Origin: CBDBND01 sp965207985
GTDB lineage: Bacteria; Pseudomonadota; Alphaproteobacteria; Rhodospirillales; Rhodospirillaceae
Direction of reading: 5' to 3'
Assembly: GCA_965207985.1 (NCBI GenBank)
Contig: CBDBND010000011.1
Coordinates: 1 to 64,000, forward strand
Length of the DNA: 64,000 bases
The notes beneath the pieces were generated by a model. It had not been told where the DNA came from. It was given only the letters and a program-made list of their open reading frames with translations, and ran no database searches. This document shows, one piece after another, positions 53,440 through 60,765 of the stretch (positions are counted from its first letter, which is position 1; every line of letters begins with the position of its first letter). Made by a program: the position numbers and the translations under genes.

Positions 53440-54243
53440 TTACGGCATGTAGCCGCCGCCGTTTATATGAATCACTTGTCCGGTGATGAATCGTGCTGCG
53501 TTTCCCGACAAAAACAAAATCGGTCCGACAACATCGTCCACCACGGCAACGCGTTTGAGTGGCGTGATGCTGGCGTAATGATCAACGTCGATGTTGGGGT
53601 CCCTGCCTTTATCCTCGCCGCCCCGGCCGGTGCCGCCGCGCAAGAAGGCCGTGTCCACCGCTCCCGGCGCAATGACGTTGACACGGATGTCAGGCGCGCA
53701 TTCCTGGGCGAGGGATTTGGATAGGGCGACGACGCCCGCTTTGGCTGCACCGTAGGGTGACGTGCCCGGCATGCCTTTGTAGGCCAGACCGGACGCGGTG
53801 TTGACCATGGACGCGTCCCCTGCGTTCTTTTTCAACAACGGCACTGCAGCGCGGGCGCAAAGAAAGGCGGTGCGCAGATTGCCATCCGTCACATCGGTCC
53901 AGGAGTCCAGGTCCGTTTCCTCGAGCGGAATAAAGTCGTTGGCGAAACCGCAGAGATTGACCATGACGTCAAGTCCGTCCCAGGCGTTATCGATGGTCGA
54001 AAAAGCGGCATGAACCGATGCTTCGTCCGTTGCGTCGAATGCAATGGACAGACATTCGTTGGGGGGCGGATGGGCTTCCAAAGATTTTGGCAGGTCGAGC
54101 ACGGCCATGGTCAACCCCATGTCCAGACCGGCTTGCACCAGGGCCCGGCCGATCCCTCCACAACCACCGACCACGGCCATGCGTGTCCCCGGGGCGGGGC
54201 CGAGACGGCTGAAATCCATGGCAGGAATGGCGGACGTATCCAT
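53440..54243 (-). CDS. SDR-family oxidoreductase (UbiD side of the operon)
   Basis: 267 residues: MAVVGGCGGIGRALVQAG (a variant of the TGxxxGIG loop), LDVMVNLCGFAND, MVNTASGLAYKGMPGTSPYGAAKAGVVALSK (Ser-Tyr-Lys intact) and NVIAPGAVDTAFLRGG. It is separated from the small zinc-ribbon gene by 4 bp, so it shares the UbiD transcript. It would act as an alcohol or keto dehydrogenase. The cofactor loop variant GGCGGIG is mild and should still bind NAD(P). Confidence 0.92.
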   Translation of the reverse strand: MDTSAIPAMDFSRLGPAPGTRMAVVGGCGGIGRALVQAGLDMGLTMAVLDLPKSLEAHPPPNECLSIAFDATDEASVHAAFSTIDNAWDGLDVMVNLCGFANDFIPLEETDLDSWTDVTDGNLRTAFLCARAAVPLLKKNAGDASMVNTASGLAYKGMPGTSPYGAAKAGVVALSKSLAQECAPDIRVNVIAPGAVDTAFLRGGTGRGGEDKGRDPNIDVDHYASITPLKRVAVVDDVVGPILFLSGNAARFITGQVIHINGGGYMP

Positions 54244-54247
54244 CGTC

Positions 54248-54463
54248 TTATCCCGACGTTACCAGACGCTTGGCGTCGGCTTGTGCGAATTCATGATGGC
54301 AAGCGGGGCAGTGCATGTTCACGTCTTCGCGGTCCAGCAATCCCGGCCCCACATGAAACCAGTTGTCGCAAGAGGGGCATTGCGACCAGGAGGTATTGCC
54401 AGCCTTTTCCCAAGGTGCGCCCAGCCGCACGGCTTCTCTGTTGTCGCTCAAAAGCTCGGCCAT
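54248..54463 (-). CDS. Small zinc-ribbon protein, UbiD accessory subunit candidate
   Basis: 71 residues with two CxxC knuckles (CPSCDNWF and CPACHHEF) in a zinc-ribbon arrangement. It starts inside the last codons of the UbiD gene (16-bp overlap) and ends 4 bp before the SDR. Small zinc-ribbon subunits of similar size (VdcD type) accompany some UbiD-type decarboxylases, so an accessory role fits position and size. The sequence likeness to VdcD is weak by eye. Confidence 0.75.
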   Translation of the reverse strand: MAELLSDNREAVRLGAPWEKAGNTSWSQCPSCDNWFHVGPGLLDREDVNMHCPACHHEFAQADAKRLVTSG

Positions 54464-55854
54464 TCTTTCATGTCGACATCCGCCAAGATATTGGCTGCTC
54501 GTTCAAGCGCATCAGTGGGGACTTGCGAGCGCGGCGGAATGGGCGGTGGTGCCCCGGGCCGCGCCGGCAGCGGCATGCTGGCATCGATGCCCATCTTTGA
54601 CAGCGTCTTTGCGCCCGCCGAGGTAGACGGGTCGAGCAAAGATCCGGAAAGCCCGTCAACGGTAAAGCTGTCCCGGCTCCACTGCACCCGCGTCGCCAGT
54701 GCGAACAGCATCTCCGAATCATCGAACAGGTCGATGTCATGATCGACAGCAATGGCGAGCTTCAGGCGCCGGTAGGAGAGGGCGGCCATCAAAGCGTCGC
54801 GCACCTCACCGGGACCGGGGTTTTCCACCTGAATATAAACGTGGAACCGGCGGCCTTGGGCGGGGACGTACACATTGATCACACTCGGCGCCACCTGTTT
54901 GCACAGGCCAAAGACTTTGCCTTCCATGGCCATGTTGTCGGGCACCAGCATGTCCGTGAGCCCCGAGCCGTAATCGTGATAAAGCGCGTTCTTGCGCATG
55001 GTGATGCAGCTGACGTCGATCACCGGCGCGGCCACTTGCGGTCCCGAATAGCCGGTGTATTCACCGAACGGCCCGTCCGCTTCCAAGACGTCTTTTGGTG
55101 CCGTGCCTTCGATGACGATCTCTGCATCCGCCGGCACCATGATGGCATCGCCGAAGGTGCGGCTGGGCGTGACGCGAAGAGGTTCGCCGAGCAAACCGCC
55201 GCAAGCGCCCCAATGGCTTTCCGGATACGCCAGTTTGGCTTGAGTGCCCATGAGAACGGCGGGGTGATGGCCGATCCAGAACACCACCGGGCAGTCTTCG
55301 CCTCGGCTCCAGAACTTGCGCAGATTGCGTGCGTTGTGCGACGCCGGGTAGGGGAAATAAGACATGCGCGTCTTGGATTTAATCCAGCAGCGCTGGATGG
55401 CAGTGTTGTCGGTCTTTGTGTCGGGATCGTACGTGGTGGCGTGGGCGGCTGTGAGATAGGGGCCGGGGTCGGTGACGTGTTGGGTCAACGCGGGCAATAG
55501 GGTGAGGTCGACGTCATCCCCTGCCAAAACAATGTCCTGAACCGGTGCACCGCCGCCGTTGATGATATTGGGTGCGATATGATTGCCCGTGCGTTGCGCA
55601 TAAATGGGCGCCGCCGTCCGGTGATCGTTGATACCGAGAGCCTTAGCAACAATGGTACGGCTTCCGGTCAAGTTGGTGACGACCGGGATATCGCTAACCG
55701 ATCCATCCGCCAATTGAGGTTTATCGATCACAACGATAGGACGGCGGTCTTCCTTTTCCAGAGCGTATTGCAATGCCGTGATGTCATGCACCACAGAAAG
55801 CGGCCCGTCCGGCCGAAACACCGACGGAGATTCCGCTTCAAGAAAGGTGCGCAA
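54448..55854 (-). CDS. UbiD-family prenylated-FMN decarboxylase
   Basis: 468 residues with UbiD-like blocks: GGGAPVQDIVLAGDDVDLTLLPAL, IQRCWIKSKTRMSYF, HWGACGGLLGEPLRV, EADGPFGEYTGYSGP (catalytic Glu region) and VFGLCKQVAPSVINVYVPAQGRRFHVYIQV. UbiD enzymes reversibly decarboxylate aromatic or alpha,beta-unsaturated acids with prFMN made by UbiX, whose gene is divergent at 56156. No ATG is available in frame: TTG 55854 sits 17 bases after GGGGAG, ATT 55863 only 8 bases after it. First gene of the seven-gene operon. Confidence 0.93.
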   Translation of the reverse strand: MRTFLEAESPSVFRPDGPLSVVHDITALQYALEKEDRRPIVVIDKPQLADGSVSDIPVVTNLTGSRTIVAKALGINDHRTAAPIYAQRTGNHIAPNIINGGGAPVQDIVLAGDDVDLTLLPALTQHVTDPGPYLTAAHATTYDPDTKTDNTAIQRCWIKSKTRMSYFPYPASHNARNLRKFWSRGEDCPVVFWIGHHPAVLMGTQAKLAYPESHWGACGGLLGEPLRVTPSRTFGDAIMVPADAEIVIEGTAPKDVLEADGPFGEYTGYSGPQVAAPVIDVSCITMRKNALYHDYGSGLTDMLVPDNMAMEGKVFGLCKQVAPSVINVYVPAQGRRFHVYIQVENPGPGEVRDALMAALSYRRLKLAIAVDHDIDLFDDSEMLFALATRVQWSRDSFTVDGLSGSLLDPSTSAGAKTLSKMGIDASMPLPARPGAPPPIPPRSQVPTDALERAANILADVDMKEWPSF

Positions 55855-55863
55855 GTCGAGAAT

Positions 55864-56155
55864 GGCCGATGCTCCCCAAAACTACCAAAAGGTATAAAAG
55901 TATATCTTTATACTCAAGTGGAATCTTTTGACCAATGCCTACCCGATCATATGCCGAATTAAGTTATAAATATCAATATGTTAAGTCTCATCGTTGTCGT
56001 GTCTCCCGCCATGACCGCAGATCCATCGGCTGCTGTTTAACCCATCTAAAGCGTCAACCGGGTGGGGAGAAGCATGCGGTCCGGTATCGCTTGTGGTTCA
56101 GAAATCCTTTACGGAGATACCATTAGGGTCCGCCAATTTGAGGGAGCAAAGGCGC
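55864..56155. other. Divergent intergenic region between the UbiD operon and UbiX
   Basis: About 290 bp, AT-rich in its left half, holding the dyad at 55892-55913 and TATA-rich stretches near 55960-55980 that could be -10 elements. No gene was found. The GntR regulator of the operon probably acts here. Confidence 0.6.
55892..55913. promoter_or_regulatory. GTATAAA-N8-TTTATAC dyad, candidate GntR operator
   Basis: Perfect 7-bp inverted repeats separated by 8 bases, with the GT...AC outer bases common to GntR-family operators. The site lies about 30 bp upstream of the UbiD start and in the shared promoter region with UbiX. The GntR gene ends the same operon, so autoregulation is plausible. Confidence 0.5.
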
Positions 56156-56782
56156 ATGGCGCAGACGAAACGCCTTATTGTCGGGATCAGCGGCGCATCG
56201 GGCATCATTTATGGCATCCGGTTGCTGGAAGTGCTGCACGACACGCCGTTCGAGACCCACCTGGTGATGTCAAAGTCAGCGGAAGTGACCTTGGCCTATG
56301 AGTCCGACCGCAAGGTTGCCGACATCAAAGCCCTGGCAGACGTTGTCTATCTCAATGGCGATATCGGTGCTGCCATTTCGTCGGGCTCGTTTCATACGGA
56401 AGGGATGGTGATTGCTCCCTGTTCCATTCGCTCCGCTTCCGAAATCGCTACGGGGGTAACATCGACATTGCTGACCCGCGCCGCCGATGTGGTTCTTAAG
56501 GAACGCCGCCGGCTCATATTGATGGTGCGGGAAAGCCCGCTGCATACAGGTCACCTGAGAACCCTGACGCATTTGTCCGAGATTGGCGCTATAATCACGC
56601 CGCCTGTTCCGGCCTTTTATTCGAACCCGAAGTCGCTTGACGATATGGTCAATCACACCATCGGGCGCGTGCTTGATATGTTTGATATCGACGCCGGTTT
56701 AGTGAAGCGATGGGGTGAGAAAGGGGGCTCGGGCAAGGCCGCGCGCAAAAGCAGAAGCAAAAAGGGCACCAAACAAGCATGA
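56156..56782 (+). CDS. ubiX: UbiX-family flavin prenyltransferase
   Basis: The start at 56156 follows GAGGGAG; 208 residues. FMN-binding GISGASGIIYGIRLLEVL, MVIAPCSIRSASEIATGVTSTLLTRAADVVLKERRRLILMVRESPLH and the TPPVPAFY motif are classical for UbiX. It makes prenylated FMN from FMN and dimethylallyl phosphate, the cofactor of UbiD. The divergent UbiD-family gene is the likely client. The Lys/Ser-rich tail is an extension. The gene overlaps the next one by 4 bp (ATGA). Confidence 0.95.
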   Translation: MAQTKRLIVGISGASGIIYGIRLLEVLHDTPFETHLVMSKSAEVTLAYESDRKVADIKALADVVYLNGDIGAAISSGSFHTEGMVIAPCSIRSASEIATGVTSTLLTRAADVVLKERRRLILMVRESPLHTGHLRTLTHLSEIGAIITPPVPAFYSNPKSLDDMVNHTIGRVLDMFDIDAGLVKRWGEKGGSGKAARKSRSKKGTKQA

Positions 56783-57351
56783 GCGACGGCAACGGTTCAG
56801 ACATTGCCAAAGGTAATCCGTTCTGGGAATTCTCTACCCAGGTTTACAGCAAACAGGGCGTAGACAAAGCTCTGTTGTCGTTGCAGGACCGCATGGGCGT
56901 TGACGTCAACATGGTCCTTTATTGCGTATGGCTGGCTTATCGTGGTTCCGATGGAAATGATCTGGCGCAGCACTTGGCCGGTGCGCTTAAGTTGTCCCGT
57001 GAATGGCAGAAGAATTTGGTCGAACCCTTGAGAACGTCGCGCAACAATCTCAAGACCGTCATCGACGGGCCGGACCTGATCGGACGCAGCCGGGAATCCG
57101 CCAATGCAATTCGAGAGCGTCTTAAATCGATTGAACTGGATCTGGAGGCATTGCAGATCCTCGGCCTTTACAACTTGGTGAGTACGGGGGATATCGACGA
57201 CGGCGCGCCGGTCGATATAGCGGCGCAAAAGGAGGACGCGCAAAACAATTTGAATGTGTATTTTGCGGCCTGCGGAATTGAACTTGATCACCTCGCGCAG
57301 AGCCATGTGTTGCGTATTCTCAACAGCATCTATCAGAATGACGAAGATTAG
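56779..57351 (+). CDS. TIGR02444/DUF2390 family protein
   Basis: 190 residues, helical, with the family start NPFWEFSTQVYSKQGVDKALLSLQDRMGVDVNMVLYCVWLAYRG. The family is found in proteobacteria and has no known function. It is coupled to UbiX by ATGA, though in other genomes it is not usually a UbiX partner to my knowledge. No signal peptide or membrane segment. It faces the first of four SDR genes tail to tail. Confidence 0.85.
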   Translation: MSDGNGSDIAKGNPFWEFSTQVYSKQGVDKALLSLQDRMGVDVNMVLYCVWLAYRGSDGNDLAQHLAGALKLSREWQKNLVEPLRTSRNNLKTVIDGPDLIGRSRESANAIRERLKSIELDLEALQILGLYNLVSTGDIDDGAPVDIAAQKEDAQNNLNVYFAACGIELDHLAQSHVLRILNSIYQNDED

Positions 57352-57375
57352 GCTCTAAGCGCCGCTGGTTTTCCG

Positions 57376-58155
57376 TCACCAAGGAATTTCGTACCCGTCC
57401 CATTCGAAGGACGGCGTTGATCCATCACGGGGATACTTTTCGATTTGCTCAATCATTCCGGCGACCCGTTCTTCAACTGGGCCTAAGGGAATACGGCCGC
57501 GCACTTCGGCCATAAAATCCGTGTCCGTCGCACCGGGGGCGACAAGTCCCACTAAAATGCCACGCTCAGTGACCTTTGGATGCGTGGCCAAATTGAGCAT
57601 GACCATGTTCACCGCCGATTTTGAAGAGCGGTAAAAAAACAAGCCGGTCCGGTTCACTTCCTCGATGGATCCTTGGCTGGATGTGACGGTGAAGATCATT
57701 TTTTGATCGCTGGCGGCGACGTGCTCGAGAAAAGCCTCAGCCAGTTTCAGCGGGCCAAGGACGTTGATGTCCATGACATCCTGAAAAACCGAGTAGTCCA
57801 AGCGGCCGAACTGTTGGGTGGCCAATCCACCGCCAGAAATACCCGCATTGTTGACGATCAGATCAATGGCGGTGCCTTCCAAGTTACGGGCCAAGGCATC
57901 GATCTGTTCGTGGTCGGTGACGTCCATGGTTTCGATGCTGACCAGGTCCGGATAGGCGCGCTGCAAGGCGGCCAATGAATCAGGAACACCGCTCCGCCGG
58001 TGCGAAGCGATAACGTCCCAGCCTTTTTCTGCGTATTGACGGGCAAATTCCAGGCCGATGCCCCGGTTGGCGCCGGTTACTAGTACCGTCGCTGCTTGAG
58101 TTGTCGAACAGAGAAAAAGGATCAAACTGACTGCTGCACACATGTGTTTCATCAT
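57376..58155 (-). CDS. SDR-family protein with N-terminal export signal (array copy 1)
   Basis: The start at 58155 (an ATGATG pair after GAGGGTC) gives a signal-like N-terminus (MCAAVSLILFLCSTTQA) ahead of VLVTGANRGIGLEFARQYAEKGWDVIASHRRS. The catalytic Ser-Tyr-Lys are present (VTSSQGSIEE, FFYRSSKSAVNMVML). The Sec-like signal has no twin arginine. It is one of four adjacent, same-strand paralogues (57376-60587) that share the signal, the same N-terminal block and a C-terminal G-x-E-I-P-W-like end. An NAD(P)-dependent fold outside the cytoplasm is unusual; anchoring by the segment is the alternative. Confidence 0.87.
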   Translation of the reverse strand: MMKHMCAAVSLILFLCSTTQAATVLVTGANRGIGLEFARQYAEKGWDVIASHRRSGVPDSLAALQRAYPDLVSIETMDVTDHEQIDALARNLEGTAIDLIVNNAGISGGGLATQQFGRLDYSVFQDVMDINVLGPLKLAEAFLEHVAASDQKMIFTVTSSQGSIEEVNRTGLFFYRSSKSAVNMVMLNLATHPKVTERGILVGLVAPGATDTDFMAEVRGRIPLGPVEERVAGMIEQIEKYPRDGSTPSFEWDGYEIPW

Positions 58156-58180
58156 TTGACCCTCTTCTATTGGGTAGGAC

Positions 58181-58973
58181 TTACCAGGGAATCTCCCGGC
58201 CGTTGTAGTTGACCGGCAGGCCGACATTTTCCGCATTGACGCTGGCGATGATGTCCACCAAGCCGTTGATACTTTCTTCAACTGTGATGGAGCCGGGGCC
58301 GCGGAAGCCGGAGGTGAAAAGCAGCTCTGTTTGCACCTGGCCCGGTGCGATCAATCCAATGACCAGTCCGTCGGCTTCTCCTTTAAGGTCTGCATGCATG
58401 GCGCGCATGGCCATGTTCACCGCCGCTTTGGACATGCGATAGCCGTAAAACCGACCGAGCCGTTGAGTCAGGGTCATGGACCCCAAGGCCGGATGTCATG
58501 GTCAGGATCTTCTTTTGCTCGCTGGCCTTGACGTGGGGGAGGAAGGCCTTGGTCATTTTCATGGGGCCGTAGACGTTAACGTCCATGATGGCTTTGATTT
58601 CGTCGTAGTCGATGTTTTGGGCGTTTTGTTTGGTGATGTCGCCAAGGATGCCGGCGTTGTTGATTAATACATCGATCGGCTTACCTTCCAGCTTTTTGGC
58701 CAGAGCTTCAATCTCTGCATCGTCGGTGACGTCCAGTTCATCGACGGTGAGATTGTCATAATTTTCAGCCAGAGCATTCAGTTCGTCAGCACGGGCGGGG
58801 GTGCGCGCGGTGGCATAAACCGTCCAACCCATCTCGGCATAACGTTCAGCCAGTCCAAGGCCGATGCCCCGGTTCGAGCCGGTGATGAGGATCGATGCCG
58901 CATCAACGGGAACAGCGATGAAAACCAATCCAATGGCGATGGAGAGGTTTCTTAGGAGAGGTGAGAGTTTCAT
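58181..58973 (-). pseudogene. SDR-family protein with N-terminal export signal (array copy 2), frameshifted
   Basis: The signal-like start (LLRNLSIAIGLVFIAVPVDA) is followed by SILITGSNRGIGLGLAERYAEMGW and NNAGILGDIT. The frame breaks near 58490 after TMTSGLG. One extra base in the CCTTGGGG stretch explains it, because the shifted frame continues with GSMTLTQRLGRFYGYRMSKAAVNM and the normal C-terminus. It may be a real mutation or a sequence error in a short homopolymer. Repaired, it would have the full YxxxK site. Confidence 0.85.
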
Positions 58974-59002
58974 TCGTCTTCCTTTGCTGTCATGGGATGC
59001 GC

Positions 59003-59785
59003 CTACCAGGGCACCGTTTCACCTGTATAAAGAATGTATTGGCCGGTGGTTTCAGGGCCGAGATTTTCAATGTTGCGGATGACGTTGGTGACGCTTTCTT
59101 CCGTAGAAATCCCGCGGCCGCCATACCCTGCCTGCTCAAGCAGACGGGTATTCACCATGCCCGGCGCCAAAATACCAATCCAAATGCCCTGGTCTTTCAA
59201 TTCGACTGCAAGGGCGCGATAGCCCATGTTGATTGCGGTTTTCGACATTCGATACAGATAAAGAGAGCGGAAGAATGGAGACTCCCGTACGTTGGCAAGC
59301 GAAGCCGTGCCGGAGGTAATGACACCGATTTTCTTCTGCTCGCTTGACGCAACATGATCGAGAAAAGCCTCCGCGATTTTCATCGGCGCTATGGCATTGG
59401 TTTTGTAAACCCGCTCCATCGATTCAAAATCGATATTGCCTATGGTCTGTACTTCAGGATCACCACCAAGAATGCCCGCGTTGTTGAGAAGAACATCGAT
59501 GGAGTTGCCCGCCAACTTCGCCGCCAATGCGTCAACGGCGTCAAAGTCCGTGACATCCAGGGCTTCGATGGTGAGGTTGTCGTAATCGGCATCAAGCGCC
59601 AGGAGTTCATTGTCATCTTCAGGTGTGCGGCTGGTGGCGATGACGGTCCAGCCGAGTTCCGCATACTGCCGTGCAAACTCGAGACCGATTCCCCGGTTGG
59701 ACCCGGTAATGAGCACGGTTGCCGCATGTGCGCTACCAAACGCGGTGATCGCAATCACGATCGCCGCAATCAATGAAATACGCAT
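59003..59785 (-). CDS. SDR-family protein with N-terminal export signal (array copy 3)
   Basis: The start at 59785 gives MRISLIAAIVIAITAFGSAHA, a signal-like segment with an A-x-A end, then TVLITGSNRGIGLEFARQYAELGWTVIATSRT. NNAGILGG, VITSGTASLAN and YLYRMSKTAINMGYRAL complete an intact SDR. It is collinear with copies 1, 2 and 4. The gap to copy 4 is 22 bp, so the array is probably transcribed together. The substrate is unknown. Confidence 0.88.
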   Translation of the reverse strand: MRISLIAAIVIAITAFGSAHAATVLITGSNRGIGLEFARQYAELGWTVIATSRTPEDDNELLALDADYDNLTIEALDVTDFDAVDALAAKLAGNSIDVLLNNAGILGGDPEVQTIGNIDFESMERVYKTNAIAPMKIAEAFLDHVASSEQKKIGVITSGTASLANVRESPFFRSLYLYRMSKTAINMGYRALAVELKDQGIWIGILAPGMVNTRLLEQAGYGGRGISTEESVTNVIRNIENLGPETTGQYILYTGETVPW

Positions 59786-59807
59786 GAGATATCTCCGAAC
59801 GGTGTCC

Positions 59808-60587
59808 TTAGAAGGGTTGCGCGCTTCCGTCGTAGCGGTAATAGGCACCTGAGTCTGCGATGGTCAGGCCTTCGATGACGGAGATCATACCGCCAATGCT
59901 TTCTGACGGTTCGATCAGACCGGGAAAACTAACATCGCCCATTTTTTCAACTTTCACCGTGCCCGGAGAAAGTACGGTGACGGTGACGCCATCCTTTTTC
60001 AGATCGCTGGCGATGTTCTTCATGTACATGTTTAGGGCTGACTTAGAGGCTTTATACCAATAGCCACCAGGCATGTTGGGTCCTGCAAAACCGAAAGAGC
60101 CGGCAAGAGAACTGATGGCCAGGACCTTCTTTTCTTCGCTGGCTTTGACAAGGTCGGCAAACGCCTCGGTCACTTTCAGCGGGCCCAGTGCATTGATGCG
60201 CATGAAGCTTTCCCACTCATCATAGGCCAGGGTGCCGAAGGACTGCGGTGCGGGATTGCGGAAATCACCGGTAATGCCTGCGTTGTTGAGCAGGATATCG
60301 ATGGGCGTGCCATCGAGTTTTTGCGCAAGCGCGTCGATCTGTTCGTGATTGGTGACGTCCATGGTCTCAATATGGATCAGGTCCGGATACTGATCGCGAA
60401 GAGCGATAAGGGACTCCGGTTCGGTAGAGCGCCGATGAGTGGCGATCACGTCCCATCCCTTGGCGGCGTATTGCTTGGCGAACTCCAAGCCGATGCCGGA
60501 ATTGGATCCGGTGATGAGAACCGTTTTAGCGTCGGTGGGAGCGGATACCAAAATGGCGAAAGCGGCTGCAATCAGCGAAAGGCGCAT
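59808..60587 (-). CDS. SDR-family protein with N-terminal export signal (array copy 4, first in operon)
   Basis: 259 residues. MRLSLIAAAFAILVSAPTDA forms the signal-like start, then TVLITGSNSGIGLEFAKQYAAKGWDVIATHRRSTEP, NNAGITGDFRN, ISSLAGSFGFAG and GYWYKASKSALNMYM. The HRRSTEPESLIALRDQYPDLIHIETMDVTNHEQIDALA part is very close to copy 1, so copies 1 and 4 are the nearest pair. It leads the four-gene array; the upstream DNA has the terminator of the methyltransferase gene. Confidence 0.9.
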   Translation of the reverse strand: MRLSLIAAAFAILVSAPTDAKTVLITGSNSGIGLEFAKQYAAKGWDVIATHRRSTEPESLIALRDQYPDLIHIETMDVTNHEQIDALAQKLDGTPIDILLNNAGITGDFRNPAPQSFGTLAYDEWESFMRINALGPLKVTEAFADLVKASEEKKVLAISSLAGSFGFAGPNMPGGYWYKASKSALNMYMKNIASDLKKDGVTVTVLSPGTVKVEKMGDVSFPGLIEPSESIGGMISVIEGLTIADSGAYYRYDGSAQPF

Positions 60588-60703
60588 GGTCGTCCCCTTG
60601 GTTAGTGTGATTGTCGTTTGTGGGCAGGATCATACCCGTGGACCGGGCTGGTCAGCGACCTCCCTGGCCAACTGACCGCAGGGCGGAAAGAATTGGGCGA
60701 AAG

Positions 60704-60739
60704 CCCAAAAGAAAACCGCCCCGCTTGTAGGCGGGGCGG
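60704..60739 (-). terminator. Rho-independent terminator of the methyltransferase gene
   Basis: A perfect 9-bp stem CCGCCCCGC / GCGGGGCGG with a 6-base loop (60716-60739). On the minus strand it is followed by a T-rich tract (TTTTCTTTT). It lies 27 bp after the stop of the gene at 60766-61962. Confidence 0.85.
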
Positions 60740-60765
60740 CTTGTCTCGGTTTGTTGCCGACGTGA

